A stretch of DNA of 64,000 nt from Promethearchaeota archaeon (GCA_019058445.1 JAHPZA010000004.1:124001-188000), one strand, 5' to 3'. Numbered from the stretch's first letter, positions 17,572 through 26,689 are shown. A program made the numbers and translations. Notes: generated by a model from the letters alone, not told the origin.

Positions 17572-18657
17572 TTAAGGCATCACACCAGGAGTGGTTTTTT
17601 CTTTTTTCCTTATTTTTTTCTTGTAATCCTTGTAATAGAGTCGTTTATGTTTTGCGGGCATCTTCTCAAATTCTTGCTTTGCCTTGTCAGGAGGCAATAC
17701 AACAATCTCTCCATCTTCCTTTTGAATAATACATCCAGAGTTTTTTAATATCTTGTAATTTTTTGCGGTCTCAGCAGGATCTCCCCAGCAAATTAAATTA
17801 CAGTTTCCACAAGTAAGTTGAATTTTTCCTTGATCACCATAAGAGGCAGGATTATATCCTTTGGAATGATCTTTAATAAGTGGTCTTTTTGGTTGAGCAG
17901 TCATACCAAGCGTAATAAGGCGATTGACTTCATAATCGTCTTCTGGATTATCATATCGACCTGGACTCCATGTAGACCATTGTCCACTGTTATGTAATCC
18001 ATTAATTCCTCCACAAACTAATACACATCTCAGCTTGTTAATTCTTTTAGCATATGAAAAAGTATATCCCCCTAGAGTTACTGAAGTTTCTTCTTCATCA
18101 GAGAACATACCATATCCACATACTTTTGTACACAATTTACATTTGTTGCAGAAAGATTCTTCTGGCGGTAAAGGGTCCGTTGGTTCCAGTTTTGCATCTG
18201 TAACTACACCACCTACAATTATTGGTGTACCAAAACCTTTTATTCCGACACTACCATTCCACCCAAAAGAGGCAACGCCAGAACGAGCAGCAAGATACCT
18301 TAATGAAAGCTCGGGAGGTAATGAAGCTTGCCATCCGGGGACATCTTCTCGATATTTATTATTTGGAACAACAGCTTCGGCCTTATACCCTTTTTCCCGC
18401 AAATAGTCTCTTACGACTTTAGCCAATCGCCACGCTTTAATATTAGTCTCAATATTATCTTGTTCATGATCTGCCCGCCCGTTTGGTAATTCCTTTGCTA
18501 AAAATGGACGAATTAAGTCCTTGTTCAAGGGAATAGCAAAACTTACAGCAGATTCGGCTTCTGGTAATAAATATGTTATATCAGCACCTGGCGGACCTCC
18601 AGCCATGGTTTCAAGCGTAGCAAAACCAACTTTCATGGCTCCACGCTCGATTAACAT
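17572..18657 (-). CDS. QueG/RdhA-like iron-sulfur reductase, WSTWxP subfamily (2 of 3)
   Basis: 361 residues. Motifs: YLLPEAESAVSFAI, YLAARSGVASFGWNGSVGI, ferredoxin C170-x2-C173-x2-C176-x3-C180, C211-x3-C215, WSTWSP at 227-232, and CGNCNLIC near residue 300. The Cys and WSTWxP spacings equal those in the proteins at 14768 and 24110. The N-terminus looks short: the frame is open for 18 codons upstream (including a helix-like LNEEIEK) but offers no ATG, GTG or TTG, so an unusual start codon is possible. It faces the winged-helix regulator across a 143-base divergent promoter. Substrate unknown. Confidence 0.72.
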   Translation of the reverse strand: MLIERGAMKVGFATLETMAGGPPGADITYLLPEAESAVSFAIPLNKDLIRPFLAKELPNGRADHEQDNIETNIKAWRLAKVVRDYLREKGYKAEAVVPNNKYREDVPGWQASLPPELSLRYLAARSGVASFGWNGSVGIKGFGTPIIVGGVVTDAKLEPTDPLPPEESFCNKCKLCTKVCGYGMFSDEEETSVTLGGYTFSYAKRINKLRCVLVCGGINGLHNSGQWSTWSPGRYDNPEDDYEVNRLITLGMTAQPKRPLIKDHSKGYNPASYGDQGKIQLTCGNCNLICWGDPAETAKNYKILKNSGCIIQKEDGEIVVLPPDKAKQEFEKMPAKHKRLYYKDYKKKIRKKEKTTPGVMP

Positions 18658-18774
18658 TTTTTCAATCTCTTCATTTAGAGTAATAATTAAACCACTATTT
18701 TTTTGGTAATTTTGATAAAATCAAAAAAAATTAAATCATATTATTAATATTATAAATTTAACTTCTATAAAAAA

Positions 18775-18792
18775 GTTTACACTGGCGTATAC
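18775..18792. promoter_or_regulatory. Island motif copy 1 (gtttacactggcgtatac) with TATA-like box
   Basis: A TATA-like tataaaaaa lies just before this site, which matches CTTTACAYTGGYGYAT sites at 21388, 23029 and 28317. It lies nine bases before the regulator's ATG and between divergent genes, so it could mark autoregulation. The 3' half contains the palindrome GTATAC. Confidence 0.5.
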
Positions 18793-18800
18793 TTACAGAA

Positions 18801-19505
18801 ATGTCAGAAAAGAAATTAAAAAAAACTAGAAAAGGTATAAACTGGGCAGATGAGATTCTCAATTATCTAAAAGAGAATCCATTTGGAGTAACAATTACTG
18901 ATATTGCTGAAGGTATGGATCCTCAAACAACTAGAGTTACAGTTCATAAATATATCAAACTCTTACTTAAACAAGGAAAAGTATTTGCCAGAGAAGTTGG
19001 TGTCTATAACCTTTATTATAGTTCTGAAAGAATGTTCCTACCTCTAAATTTTGTAAGTAAATTTTACAACGGAATTTTGACGGGGCTTAAAGCGAAATTT
19101 TCAAATAAGAAAGAATTTAAAGAACTTGGTTATGTTGTCTCCGATGTGATGATCAGAGAACTAATAGAACAATTTCCTAAATCTTTACGAGACCAAATCA
19201 AATCATTTAAGGATTTTTTACAATATTTTGCGAAGTTATATCCATATTTAGACATTGTTCCCGACAGTAACTTAATTATTGAAGAAGACATTAGTGAAGA
19301 TGGAAATAAGGCAATATTTCATTTTAAAAATACTAAACTTTTTAACCTCTCTAAGGATTTTGAATACCACTTTTACATACTTACGGGAATGATGGAACGC
19401 TCGCTCTCAAGAATATTCCGAATAAAATTAGCTGTCGAAATTGAATCAATTAACATTGACGAAAAAAGCGTTAAAATTTCTGTGGCAAAAATAAAGGACA
19501 ATTAA
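18801..19505 (+). CDS. Winged-helix transcriptional regulator of the island (putative)
   Basis: 234 residues. Residues 18-70 form a winged helix-turn-helix (INWADEILNYLKENPFGVTI, then TTRVTVHKYIKLLLKQGKVF, then the wing EVGVYNLYY). The remaining ~160 residues have no recognised domain and could sense a ligand or dimerise. It is the only plus-strand gene in a run of minus-strand island genes. Its promoter carries one of four matching sites, making it the natural candidate to bind them. It converges with the DUF169 gene at 19540. Confidence 0.75.
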   Translation: MSEKKLKKTRKGINWADEILNYLKENPFGVTITDIAEGMDPQTTRVTVHKYIKLLLKQGKVFAREVGVYNLYYSSERMFLPLNFVSKFYNGILTGLKAKFSNKKEFKELGYVVSDVMIRELIEQFPKSLRDQIKSFKDFLQYFAKLYPYLDIVPDSNLIIEEDISEDGNKAIFHFKNTKLFNLSKDFEYHFYILTGMMERSLSRIFRIKLAVEIESINIDEKSVKISVAKIKDN

Positions 19506-19539
19506 ATTCAAAAATAAAATAAAAATACAAGTTTATTTA

Positions 19540-20367
19540 TTATTCTTGTTTTAGCTTCTTATCGATAACTTCGCGCATATATTTAAAACCAGGCGTTAAA
19601 TTTTCGTCTAAGTTGAGGGGAAGAATTTGTCTTAACGGAAGTTTCAACCCTTGACCTCCACCTACTTTAAACATGTTTTCAAGCACATAAAAAACGTATT
19701 TAGCTGGCATTCCAATGGCCAATTCGTGGTCTTGAATCCCGGCAAATGAACGATCACCGGCACCGGGAATGACGATCTGAGGTTTTCGAGTGATAAAGGG
19801 CATGAAACCACCTTTTGCACATGATTCTCCAAAACCTTCGAAGGATGATCGGATTGAATATTTACTCTTATGCTCATAGGTTAAAGCATGTATAAGATAT
19901 GTTAATTGACGGCCATCACCATAGGTTAATACAGTATCGGGAACAATTAGAGTCTCCGGTAAGGGCGAACAGACTACTCCTCGATAACCTAAAGCTATGA
20001 CATTCTTGAAATTTTTTGCATATTGTTCCGAAGCTCTCCTTCTTTCTGCTTGCGGATCTTTCGACCATCCTTGACGAATTTGGCTTTCAATAAATTCTTC
20101 TTCGCTAATATCAACCCATCCGTGCCCTACTGAAGATGGTGTGCAGAAATTGTCTGCCGAAGTTATGGCATAAGTACCACCAAAACGGCGGGCTTGAGTG
20201 AAAGCTTGACATATTGACATTTTATGCCCTTTAAGTATTGGTCTAATTGCTTTATCCGGGATCTCCTTAAGATCTTTAATATACTTTATCGCAACCGGGT
20301 AAGTGGCAAGATGTAGTTTATCATATAATTCCTGGCCAGCTTTTCGGTATTCTTCTATACTTGTCAT
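19540..20367 (-). CDS. DUF169-family protein (3 of 3)
   Basis: 275 residues, closest to the protein at 12401. It has IEEYRKAGQELYDKLHLATYP at the start, ICQAFTQARRFGG, ADNFC, VCSPLPETLIVPD, FGESCAKGG and GAGDRSFAG. It lies 90 bases downstream of a QueG/RdhA-like gene on the same strand, repeating the reductase-DUF169 order of 14768/13893. No signal peptide or membrane segment is seen. The reaction is unknown. Confidence 0.82.
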   Translation of the reverse strand: MTSIEEYRKAGQELYDKLHLATYPVAIKYIKDLKEIPDKAIRPILKGHKMSICQAFTQARRFGGTYAITSADNFCTPSSVGHGWVDISEEEFIESQIRQGWSKDPQAERRRASEQYAKNFKNVIALGYRGVVCSPLPETLIVPDTVLTYGDGRQLTYLIHALTYEHKSKYSIRSSFEGFGESCAKGGFMPFITRKPQIVIPGAGDRSFAGIQDHELAIGMPAKYVFYVLENMFKVGGGQGLKLPLRQILPLNLDENLTPGFKYMREVIDKKLKQE

Positions 20368-20457
20368 AATTCTTTTTCACAATTTATTTCGTTTTGATTT
20401 CTTTTTTTTTTTAAATGTAATTCTTATTTTTTACATAAATTTTGAGTTAAAAACAGA

Positions 20458-21324
20458 TTAATTATTTTGTTTTGATTTTTTTGGAATTCCTGGAGGACAT
20501 ACTTTCAAGCACACAGAACAATAACTTCTTTCCGCTAAAGTTTCCATGCACTTTTGCCAGTCTATGTGCGTGAGGACCCCTCCTTTTTTTTCAATAGGCT
20601 TTTTATACACGGCATTTGCTAGACAATCTTCTACACAGATTCCACAGTTTTTACAAAAATTTTCTAATTCGCTAAGATCTCTTTTGTTGGTTTCTGGTAT
20701 CTCAGCATCAGTCGTAATTATCCCCCATCTTTGCCTTGGTCCAAATTCAGGTGTAATAGTAATACCGTTTTGACCTTTTATTCCTAAATGTGCTGCTACA
20801 ACATGTGGCCCAACTAATAGTTTTCCTCCAAATGGAACATGGGACTCGCTTTTATATCCTTGTTCTTGTAGATATGTGGTTAATTCCATTACGGTGTTGC
20901 CTAAAACATATTGTAATCGCATTGATTCCATGGCAGTAAGTAAGCTAGGAGCTTCTTTAATCCTTTCCCATTTCATCTCTTGTCCAAGAATCACTGCATT
21001 TTTACCATATACTTTTAAATTGTAAAAAATATATTTTTCCATAACAGGAATAGAGCCAATTAGATCTACTCCCACAGCTCTTGCTCTCTTTTCAAAATCT
21101 TCCCAAAATTCCGGAGTTGTTTTTATTTTAGTGGTGTTTTTATTATTGTATTTAGTTTGGCGAGATAAGTTCCATGTCTTAAACGTCCCGCTGGTATATT
21201 TACTAAATAATCGAGCATCTTCACGACTTAATTTATCACCGTCTCTTGATTTAAGATTAAAAAATCGAGTGTCAGAGTTGAATTTTAACTCTTCATTTTT
21301 CCCAATATAAGTCGGTTTTAACAA
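20458..21324 (-). CDS. RdhA/QueG-like protein with two classical 4Fe-4S motifs
   Basis: 288 residues, TTG start at 21324 (no ATG nearby). It differs from the three WSTWxP proteins. An N-terminal DTRFFNLKSRDGD and AFKTW-like GTFKTWNL segment precedes PEFWEDFEKRARAVGVDLIG, GPHVVAAHLGIKGQNGITIT, and bacterial-ferredoxin cysteines C224, C227, C230, C234 with C259, C269, C272, C276. This is the layout of cytosolic reductive-dehalogenase-like proteins, lacking a TAT signal. A cobalamin-dependent reduction is plausible but the substrate, halogenated or not, is undetermined. A copy of the island motif lies 64 bases upstream. Confidence 0.75.
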   Translation of the reverse strand: MLKPTYIGKNEELKFNSDTRFFNLKSRDGDKLSREDARLFSKYTSGTFKTWNLSRQTKYNNKNTTKIKTTPEFWEDFEKRARAVGVDLIGSIPVMEKYIFYNLKVYGKNAVILGQEMKWERIKEAPSLLTAMESMRLQYVLGNTVMELTTYLQEQGYKSESHVPFGGKLLVGPHVVAAHLGIKGQNGITITPEFGPRQRWGIITTDAEIPETNKRDLSELENFCKNCGICVEDCLANAVYKKPIEKKGGVLTHIDWQKCMETLAERSYCSVCLKVCPPGIPKKSKQNN

Positions 21325-21387
21325 TATTATTTAGCTCAATTATCATTAATTCCAGCTTGAATAATATAAATTAAATTTGTTTAAAAA

Positions 21388-21405
21388 CTTTACATTGGCG
21401 CATAG
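21388..21405. promoter_or_regulatory. Island motif copy 2 (ctttacattggcgcatag)
   Basis: The site is preceded by ttaaaaa and matches the copies at 18775, 23029 and 28317. It lies 64 bases upstream of the RdhA-like gene, in the opposite orientation to it, which fits a bound operator better than a core promoter element. Confidence 0.5.
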
Positions 21406-21478
21406 TTTCACAAAAATGTAAAAAGAATAATTAAAATAAAATGTTGAAACTGATATAAACCAGTATTAACAATATTGT

Positions 21479-22960
21479 TTATTTCTTTTTGTTTAATTTA
21501 TCGTCAATACCAGCTATTTCTTTTACCATTTTTTTTCTGGCTTCAATATCATATTGAGATGTAATTGCAATCTGTTCCATTACGGGTGAGCCTCCTCCAT
21601 GGTACCCACCAACTTGTGCAATTCCGCCAGTTGCAGAGCAGAGCATATCTCCAACAAAGCGCCAGAATTGAGCAGCATTTTCAGGTGCGATCTGAGGATT
21701 TCTAGTAATATATTTATAGAGATGATCCTTCAGTTCTGGATTTAGGAAATCTTTTTCATGAGGGAACGTGGCTGGAATACCCCCTGAGAGGTCACAGATA
21801 ATTTCTGCCTCACGATATACATTTTCTCCAGTTATACATCTTCCGACATTCGCATAAATTGAATTGGGAATATAACTTCCAGGACCATACGGAATGAGTC
21901 CTACACCTGGAACGAATACCTCAGGTTTTCCTAAATCTGAAGCAGTGTATCCTGCGGCATACCCAAGTTCTCCAACCATGATGAGTTCCGCCAATTTAGC
22001 CCTTACATGAGAAGATTTATGAATATTATTATATTCTGCTGCTAAAGCGGCTGTGCCTACAACTATATCTCCTATGGCTGGCTTACATCCCGAGTAACTA
22101 TGACGATGAAAGAGACCAAATAGTAAGGCAAGAGCACCACCATGTTGATATTCGCCACATAAAAAGACTCGTTCCCATGGAACAAAGACATCATCAAAGA
22201 TGATATATGAATCTGTAGCTCCCGGCATAAATCCTCGTTTGAAATGTTCTCTTGGTCGAAGATTATGAATGGTTACTGATTGGATTACCCCATCATAATC
22301 ACCTGGGACTGCGAAAGAAACAGCATAATCTTTATCTTCTTTTCTTAAGGCCCTTGTAGGAACAACTAGAATTTCATCAGAAACAGAAGCTTCAGAAATG
22401 TGAAGCTTGCATCCACGAACTACGATGCCATCATCATTTTTGTCTACTACATGAACATACATATCTGGGTCAGCTTGATCTGCTGGACGTTTTATCCGAT
22501 CACCTTTCACATCAGTTTGAGCAGCAGCTGCTATTAAATCTTCCTTTTGAAAACGTAACAACCATTTTTTAAAGTTCTCGTGATAATTTGTTTTTCCCTT
22601 ATTTACCTTATCTGCTTCAAAGCTCACATTGTAGACCGCATTAGCAGCATCGCAACCCATGCAGCGTTGAATACAACCGCCTACTTTCTGACAGAGTTTT
22701 CGTGTCATGTCTTGCTTTTTATGAAGATCTTCAGTGCTATGATGAATATGTGTAAATCTATTTATTATTTCACCTGTAAGATGAGATTTTACAAGCATTA
22801 AATCCTTAAATTCTGGATTATTAACCACCTCAAATGTAGTTCCAATGGTGTTGATACAATGCATTTGCCGCTCATCCAATCTATCAATTTTCTCGCCATC
22901 ATAGTAGATGTTTTTTTTCATTCTGCCTAAATCTTTCATGTATTCTTCTTTTGTTCTCAA
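21479..22960 (-). CDS. abfD: 4-hydroxybutyryl-CoA dehydratase / HpaB-superfamily enzyme
   Basis: 493 residues, TTG start. All four iron-sulfur ligands of the Clostridium enzyme are present with the same spacing: C96-x3-C100 in GGCIQRCMGCD and H285-x6-C292 in FHRHSYSGC, with Tyr289 matching the catalytic tyrosine. GGIAQVGGYHGGGSPVMEQI forms the C-terminal active-site stretch. The family enzyme uses FAD and a 4Fe-4S cluster to dehydrate 4-hydroxybutyryl-CoA to crotonyl-CoA and isomerises vinylacetyl-CoA. No CoA-transferase or crotonyl-CoA enzyme lies in the window, so the pathway is completed elsewhere or the substrate differs. It is divergent from an alpha/beta hydrolase gene. Confidence 0.85.
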   Translation of the reverse strand: MRTKEEYMKDLGRMKKNIYYDGEKIDRLDERQMHCINTIGTTFEVVNNPEFKDLMLVKSHLTGEIINRFTHIHHSTEDLHKKQDMTRKLCQKVGGCIQRCMGCDAANAVYNVSFEADKVNKGKTNYHENFKKWLLRFQKEDLIAAAAQTDVKGDRIKRPADQADPDMYVHVVDKNDDGIVVRGCKLHISEASVSDEILVVPTRALRKEDKDYAVSFAVPGDYDGVIQSVTIHNLRPREHFKRGFMPGATDSYIIFDDVFVPWERVFLCGEYQHGGALALLFGLFHRHSYSGCKPAIGDIVVGTAALAAEYNNIHKSSHVRAKLAELIMVGELGYAAGYTASDLGKPEVFVPGVGLIPYGPGSYIPNSIYANVGRCITGENVYREAEIICDLSGGIPATFPHEKDFLNPELKDHLYKYITRNPQIAPENAAQFWRFVGDMLCSATGGIAQVGGYHGGGSPVMEQIAITSQYDIEARKKMVKEIAGIDDKLNKKK

Positions 22961-23028
22961 TTTTAATTCTCACTTTTTTTGTTTTTATTAATTATATATT
23001 CTAATTAAAAGAATAAATTGCATAAAAA

Positions 23029-23046
23029 CTTTACATCAATACATCA
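23029..23046. promoter_or_regulatory. Island motif copy 3, divergent (ctttacatcaatacatca)
   Basis: It follows cataaaaa and shares CTTTACAT and a following CAT with the other copies, but has CAATA where they have TGGCG or TGGTG. It lies between the divergent dehydratase (22960) and alpha/beta hydrolase (23166) genes. It is the weakest match of the four. Confidence 0.35.
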
Positions 23047-23165
23047 ATGCTTTTTCTGAGGTTTTTCTAGGATTTCAGGTTTTTTATCCGCTTTATTTTA
23101 AAAAAACAAAATATATAATCTTGTATTGAATTTTAACGATTAATAAATCTAAAAAGTGATATAGG

Positions 23166-24089
23166 ATGTCAAAGCTATTTGATGAGATTGAGGATGTATA
23201 TATTGAGATTAATGGAGTTAAACTTCATACTGTCTTAATTGGCTCAGGGAAACCATTACTTTTATTACATGGTTTTCCAGATTTTTGGTATGGTTGGAAA
23301 GATATAATCATGGGACTAAAAGATAAATATAAATTGGTTGTGCCTGATATGAGAGGGTATAATCTTTCTGATAAACCTGAAGGCATTGAGAATTATACTT
23401 TAGACATTCTAATTGACGACATCAAGGGGTTAAGTGAAGCACTAAATTTAGGTAAATTTTGCTTGGCAGGACACGACTGGGGGGGACCAGTAGCATGGGG
23501 TGTTGCTGGAAAATATCCAGAATTACTAGAAAAGCTAATAATAATTAATGGTCCTCATCCTATAATAATGAGGAACCTTATTGCTAAGGATAAGGATCAA
23601 AGAAGAGCGAGTTCATATATATTCGAATTCATAAAGCCTGATAGTGCAAATTTACTTATGGAAAACGATTTTAAAGTTTTAAAAGCCATTATGGATATGA
23701 ATATTGAAACGCTAAAAGATCTTTTTGGAGGATTAAAAACGCTCGAGAATATATTCGAATTGCAGAAAAGAGAGCATGAACTTAGTGAATTTGATATGGA
23801 AAAATATGTGGAAGCATGGTCTCAGCCAGGAGCTATACAAGCAGGGCTGCATTATTATCGTGCATCCGTCAAGGATGCATTTACGACAAGTTGGGATGGA
23901 TCGATAAGTGTTCCAACTTTAGTTATGCATGGAATGAACGATATTGCTTTAACTCCTAAAATCGTTGATGGTTTAGAAGACTATGTAAAGGATTTAAAAA
24001 TCGTGAAAATCGAAAATGTTACTCATTGGGTGATGATAGACGCTCCCGAAAAGGTTAATTCTAGTATAAAAGAATTTATTGGAGATTAA
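23166..24089 (+). CDS. Alpha/beta hydrolase of the epoxide hydrolase / haloacid-haloalkane dehalogenase type
   Basis: 307 residues. HGFPDFWYGW (oxyanion hole, residues 35-44), PDMRGYNLSDKP, and the nucleophile elbow GHDWGG with Asp104 in place of Ser are typical of epoxide hydrolases and fluoroacetate/haloalkane dehalogenases. A lid of ~100 residues follows. The acid is Asp in HGMNDIAL (about 260) and the base is His in NVTHWVMIDAPE. The enzyme would open an epoxide or displace a halide via an ester intermediate in the cytosol. Sequence alone does not separate these reactions. It is one of few plus-strand genes in this part of the island. Confidence 0.85.
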   Translation: MSKLFDEIEDVYIEINGVKLHTVLIGSGKPLLLLHGFPDFWYGWKDIIMGLKDKYKLVVPDMRGYNLSDKPEGIENYTLDILIDDIKGLSEALNLGKFCLAGHDWGGPVAWGVAGKYPELLEKLIIINGPHPIIMRNLIAKDKDQRRASSYIFEFIKPDSANLLMENDFKVLKAIMDMNIETLKDLFGGLKTLENIFELQKREHELSEFDMEKYVEAWSQPGAIQAGLHYYRASVKDAFTTSWDGSISVPTLVMHGMNDIALTPKIVDGLEDYVKDLKIVKIENVTHWVMIDAPEKVNSSIKEFIGD

Positions 24090-24109
24090 ATTCTATTTTA
24101 AAAATAAAA

Positions 24110-25252
24110 TTATTTTAATTCATTTTCGCTAAAATATTCTTTTTCTGGAATAGGGTAATGAATTACTTCCTTACCATCTACTATTTTTTTTACATATTCT
24201 TTCCCTTTTTTGTCGATATAAACTTTTCCTGAGGTAATGAGCAAGTTATATAACTCTTTCCGTTTCTTTGGGTCTGCGACACAAATAAAATTACAATTTC
24301 CGCATCGGGGATTAGTGTCTATTAACGGTCTCAAACCAACATTCTCGGTGATTCCAACCTTAGCAAAAGAAGCAAGGATTTTTTGATTAAATTTCCGAAT
24401 TTCCCGAGGAGTATTTGGATCTCTAAGAAGTTTTAGTAAAAGGTCTCTCCTTAAACTTCGATTCTTTATCCACTCTTCATGAGTGTGCTTTTTAAGAGAA
24501 GTATGGTCCGGAGTCCATGTACTCCATGTGGCATCCAAAGATAATCCTACCCAACCGGCACAACCAATCCCGCATTTTGAATACGCACCTCTTCGGGCAT
24601 AAACTTCTTTGAACCCTCCAATAATAACTTCTTGTCGTGATTCTTCCTCATCCATAGGAAAATAGCCTGTCGTGCAGGCTTTTACGCAAATTTTGCACCT
24701 ATTACAATGATTCTCTTCAGCCATAGGATCAGGTTCCAATGGAGCTATAGTAAGCACTCCTCCCAGATAAAGTGATCCCCCATATTCCTTAGTAACTAAA
24801 TTTCCCGACCAACCTAAATGTCCTAAACCTGCAGCAACAGCTCCGTATCTAAGAGAAAAATCAGGCCATGCGTAATCATCTTTCCTAAAATCATATCGCT
24901 TTCCATTAACTTCTCTATATTTAGCATTTGGAATTACCGGAAAGGCCTTATAGTCTGTAATTTCTTCAATATACTTTGCTACTTTTTGAGCGGTTTTCCA
25001 AGCACCTACATAAGCAAAATCTTGGGCTTTTTTAATGCTCATTCGTTCTATCTTAGAAAAATAATTTTCAAGAGCTTCAATCGGGTTTGGGTATGCCCAG
25101 ATGATGCAGCTTTGAGCGCCAGGAAGGCAATAATTCATGTCACCGGAGGGGGGTGCTTCTTTTAGCCGGTCTTGACTTCCCACCCCAACTAATTTAGCCC
25201 CATCATCAAGAATCATTTGCTTTATATTTACCTTTAATTCCTTTAGATCCAT
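24110..25252 (-). CDS. QueG/RdhA-like iron-sulfur reductase, WSTWxP subfamily (3 of 3)
   Basis: 380 residues. NYCLPGAQSCIIWAYPNP, RYGAVAAGLGHLGWSGNLVT, ferredoxin C183-x2-C186-x2-C189-x3-C193, C227-x3-C231, WSTWTP at 243-248, and CGNCNFIC near residue 340. Of the three it is closest to QueG in the central AGLGHLGWSG motif. The C-terminal ~40 residues are charged (KYVKKIVDGKEVIHYP). It converges with the hydrolase gene and lies downstream of the MBL/sulfatase pair. A perfect 14-base palindrome lies 45 bases upstream of its start. Substrate unknown. Confidence 0.72.
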   Translation of the reverse strand: MDLKELKVNIKQMILDDGAKLVGVGSQDRLKEAPPSGDMNYCLPGAQSCIIWAYPNPIEALENYFSKIERMSIKKAQDFAYVGAWKTAQKVAKYIEEITDYKAFPVIPNAKYREVNGKRYDFRKDDYAWPDFSLRYGAVAAGLGHLGWSGNLVTKEYGGSLYLGGVLTIAPLEPDPMAEENHCNRCKICVKACTTGYFPMDEEESRQEVIIGGFKEVYARRGAYSKCGIGCAGWVGLSLDATWSTWTPDHTSLKKHTHEEWIKNRSLRRDLLLKLLRDPNTPREIRKFNQKILASFAKVGITENVGLRPLIDTNPRCGNCNFICVADPKKRKELYNLLITSGKVYIDKKGKEYVKKIVDGKEVIHYPIPEKEYFSENELK

Positions 25253-25296
25253 TTTAATAACCTAATTGGGTATTGAATTTAATTTTAAAAAAAAAA

Positions 25297-25310
25297 TACA
25301 TTATAATGTA
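25297..25310. promoter_or_regulatory. Perfect palindrome TACATTATAATGTA upstream of the third WSTWxP reductase
   Basis: A 14-base perfect inverted repeat lies 45 bases upstream of the minus-strand start at 25252, in a 75-base gap. It is a candidate operator for a dimeric regulator. A related palindrome (TGTAATATTACA) is at 28261. Confidence 0.4.
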
Positions 25311-25327
25311 ATGTGATTTCGTTATTT

Positions 25328-26614
25328 TTATTTCCTTTCCAATTCTTTTTTTTTGGCTAGCATTAAAGAAGCCCCATTAAATAGACTGTTTTTAGCAATG
25401 AATGATAGCTCCTGTTTTCCTTTTTGCTTTAAAATCTTGGCCTTCAAATCATAAACTTCTATGAGTACATCTTTATTTACTAATTCACTTGATTTGATTA
25501 TAACATCAAGCATATGCAAAGCTAATTGGAGCTTTCCTTGTTCATAAAGATTTTTTCCGTGTTCAAGATATTTTTCGGGCGAGTTAATCTGTAAAAATTC
25601 CCTGGCTATATCGTCAGATTTTGCGGGGTAAAAATCGGTTGGGTTTCCCGTATTATACCACCCATGATAAAGACGGTAGGTTGCGTGTATTGCAAATTGA
25701 TAACAGCCGTAAGTTCCTCTTAAAAATTTTTGATTTTTAAATTTCTCGGGAAAAATCTCCATCATTTCATGAAAAATTTGTTCAAACCATTTGCCCTCAT
25801 TCATCCTTTTTACCACCTCATCGTGAACAAAATGCATGGCTTCTGCCCTAATTGATAAAGCCTCTTTCACATCCTCTTTACCCTCAATAAGTTTTCCATG
25901 ACCAGGAACAATAAATTCAGCATTTTTTTCCAGCATTTTTTCCATCGCAATAGCCCAATCATGAGGATAGCGTTGTACTTTATTAGGATTTCCAACATTA
26001 GGAAATGAAGGATTCATGACTAAATCTCCGGCAAATAGAACTTTTTTATCAGGAACCCATAACCAGAGTGAATCATCTGTTTCTCCCATATCATGGTAGA
26101 CTTCAAAATTGATATTGCCTAACGTGAAAGAATACGAGGCATCATTCCCAGTAAGGACTATTGTAGGATCAAGCGTCTCGTGTGCGGAAACAGGTTCTCC
26201 TTGTTGTTTTAAACCTATCGACGCAAATTGTTGACTGTTTAACCATATATGATATTTATCTAATCTTCTGTATTTTTCAAACCGTCTCACACAATTTTCA
26301 TGTGCTATTACTTCAGGCATTTTCCACCCTCTTTCTTTAATTTCTTTGATAATTGATGCGTATCCAAAGCAATGATCGAAATGACCATGTGAATAAATAA
26401 TATATTTTACTGGTTTATCTGAAAATTCTCGAAGTGCTTCAAAAATGCGTTTGTGGAATTGTCTTGGTGCCAAATCAAAAACGACTAATCCATCATCGGT
26501 CTCTACAGCACCAACATTGCCAAAAGCCCCGATAATAAGGCATTTTCCATCGGCAAATGTTTTTGATGGGAACATCCCAAAAAAATCATTCATATCTTGT
26601 TTCGTAATATCCAT
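25328..26614 (-). CDS. Metallo-beta-lactamase-fold hydrolase, alkylsulfatase-like
   Basis: 428 residues from the ATG at 26614, which has GGAG seven bases upstream; the longer frame to 26689 overlaps the neighbour and lacks a site. The metal motif is SHGHFDH, with further ligands in YHDMGETDDSLWLWV (His and Glu) and PGHGKL. The segment RGTYGCYQFAIHATYRLYHG with NTGNPTDFYPA is the dimerisation domain found in SdsA1-type alkylsulfatases. Those cleave primary alkyl sulfates with two zinc ions. No signal peptide is seen. The adjacent upstream sulfatase gene ends at 26690, so the two are probably co-transcribed. Confidence 0.8.
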   Translation of the reverse strand: MDITKQDMNDFFGMFPSKTFADGKCLIIGAFGNVGAVETDDGLVVFDLAPRQFHKRIFEALREFSDKPVKYIIYSHGHFDHCFGYASIIKEIKERGWKMPEVIAHENCVRRFEKYRRLDKYHIWLNSQQFASIGLKQQGEPVSAHETLDPTIVLTGNDASYSFTLGNINFEVYHDMGETDDSLWLWVPDKKVLFAGDLVMNPSFPNVGNPNKVQRYPHDWAIAMEKMLEKNAEFIVPGHGKLIEGKEDVKEALSIRAEAMHFVHDEVVKRMNEGKWFEQIFHEMMEIFPEKFKNQKFLRGTYGCYQFAIHATYRLYHGWYNTGNPTDFYPAKSDDIAREFLQINSPEKYLEHGKNLYEQGKLQLALHMLDVIIKSSELVNKDVLIEVYDLKAKILKQKGKQELSFIAKNSLFNGASLMLAKKKELERK

Positions 26615-26689
26615 CGTTATTCTCCTTATGACAAATAATTTATTATCTATATCTAATAATTGGGAAAAAATAATACTTCCGAGTTTCAT

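Noticed and set aside
23166..24089. Calling the Asp-nucleophile alpha/beta hydrolase a haloalkane dehalogenase
   Set aside because: GHDWGG is shared by epoxide hydrolases, fluoroacetate dehalogenases and haloalkane dehalogenases, and the halide-binding residues cannot be confirmed without alignment.
14768..25252. Calling the QueG-like proteins organohalide reductive dehalogenases
   Set aside because: Three of the four have a different second-cluster layout and a WSTWxP motif, and none has a TAT signal or an RdhB anchor gene nearby. The family is only QueG/RdhA-like.
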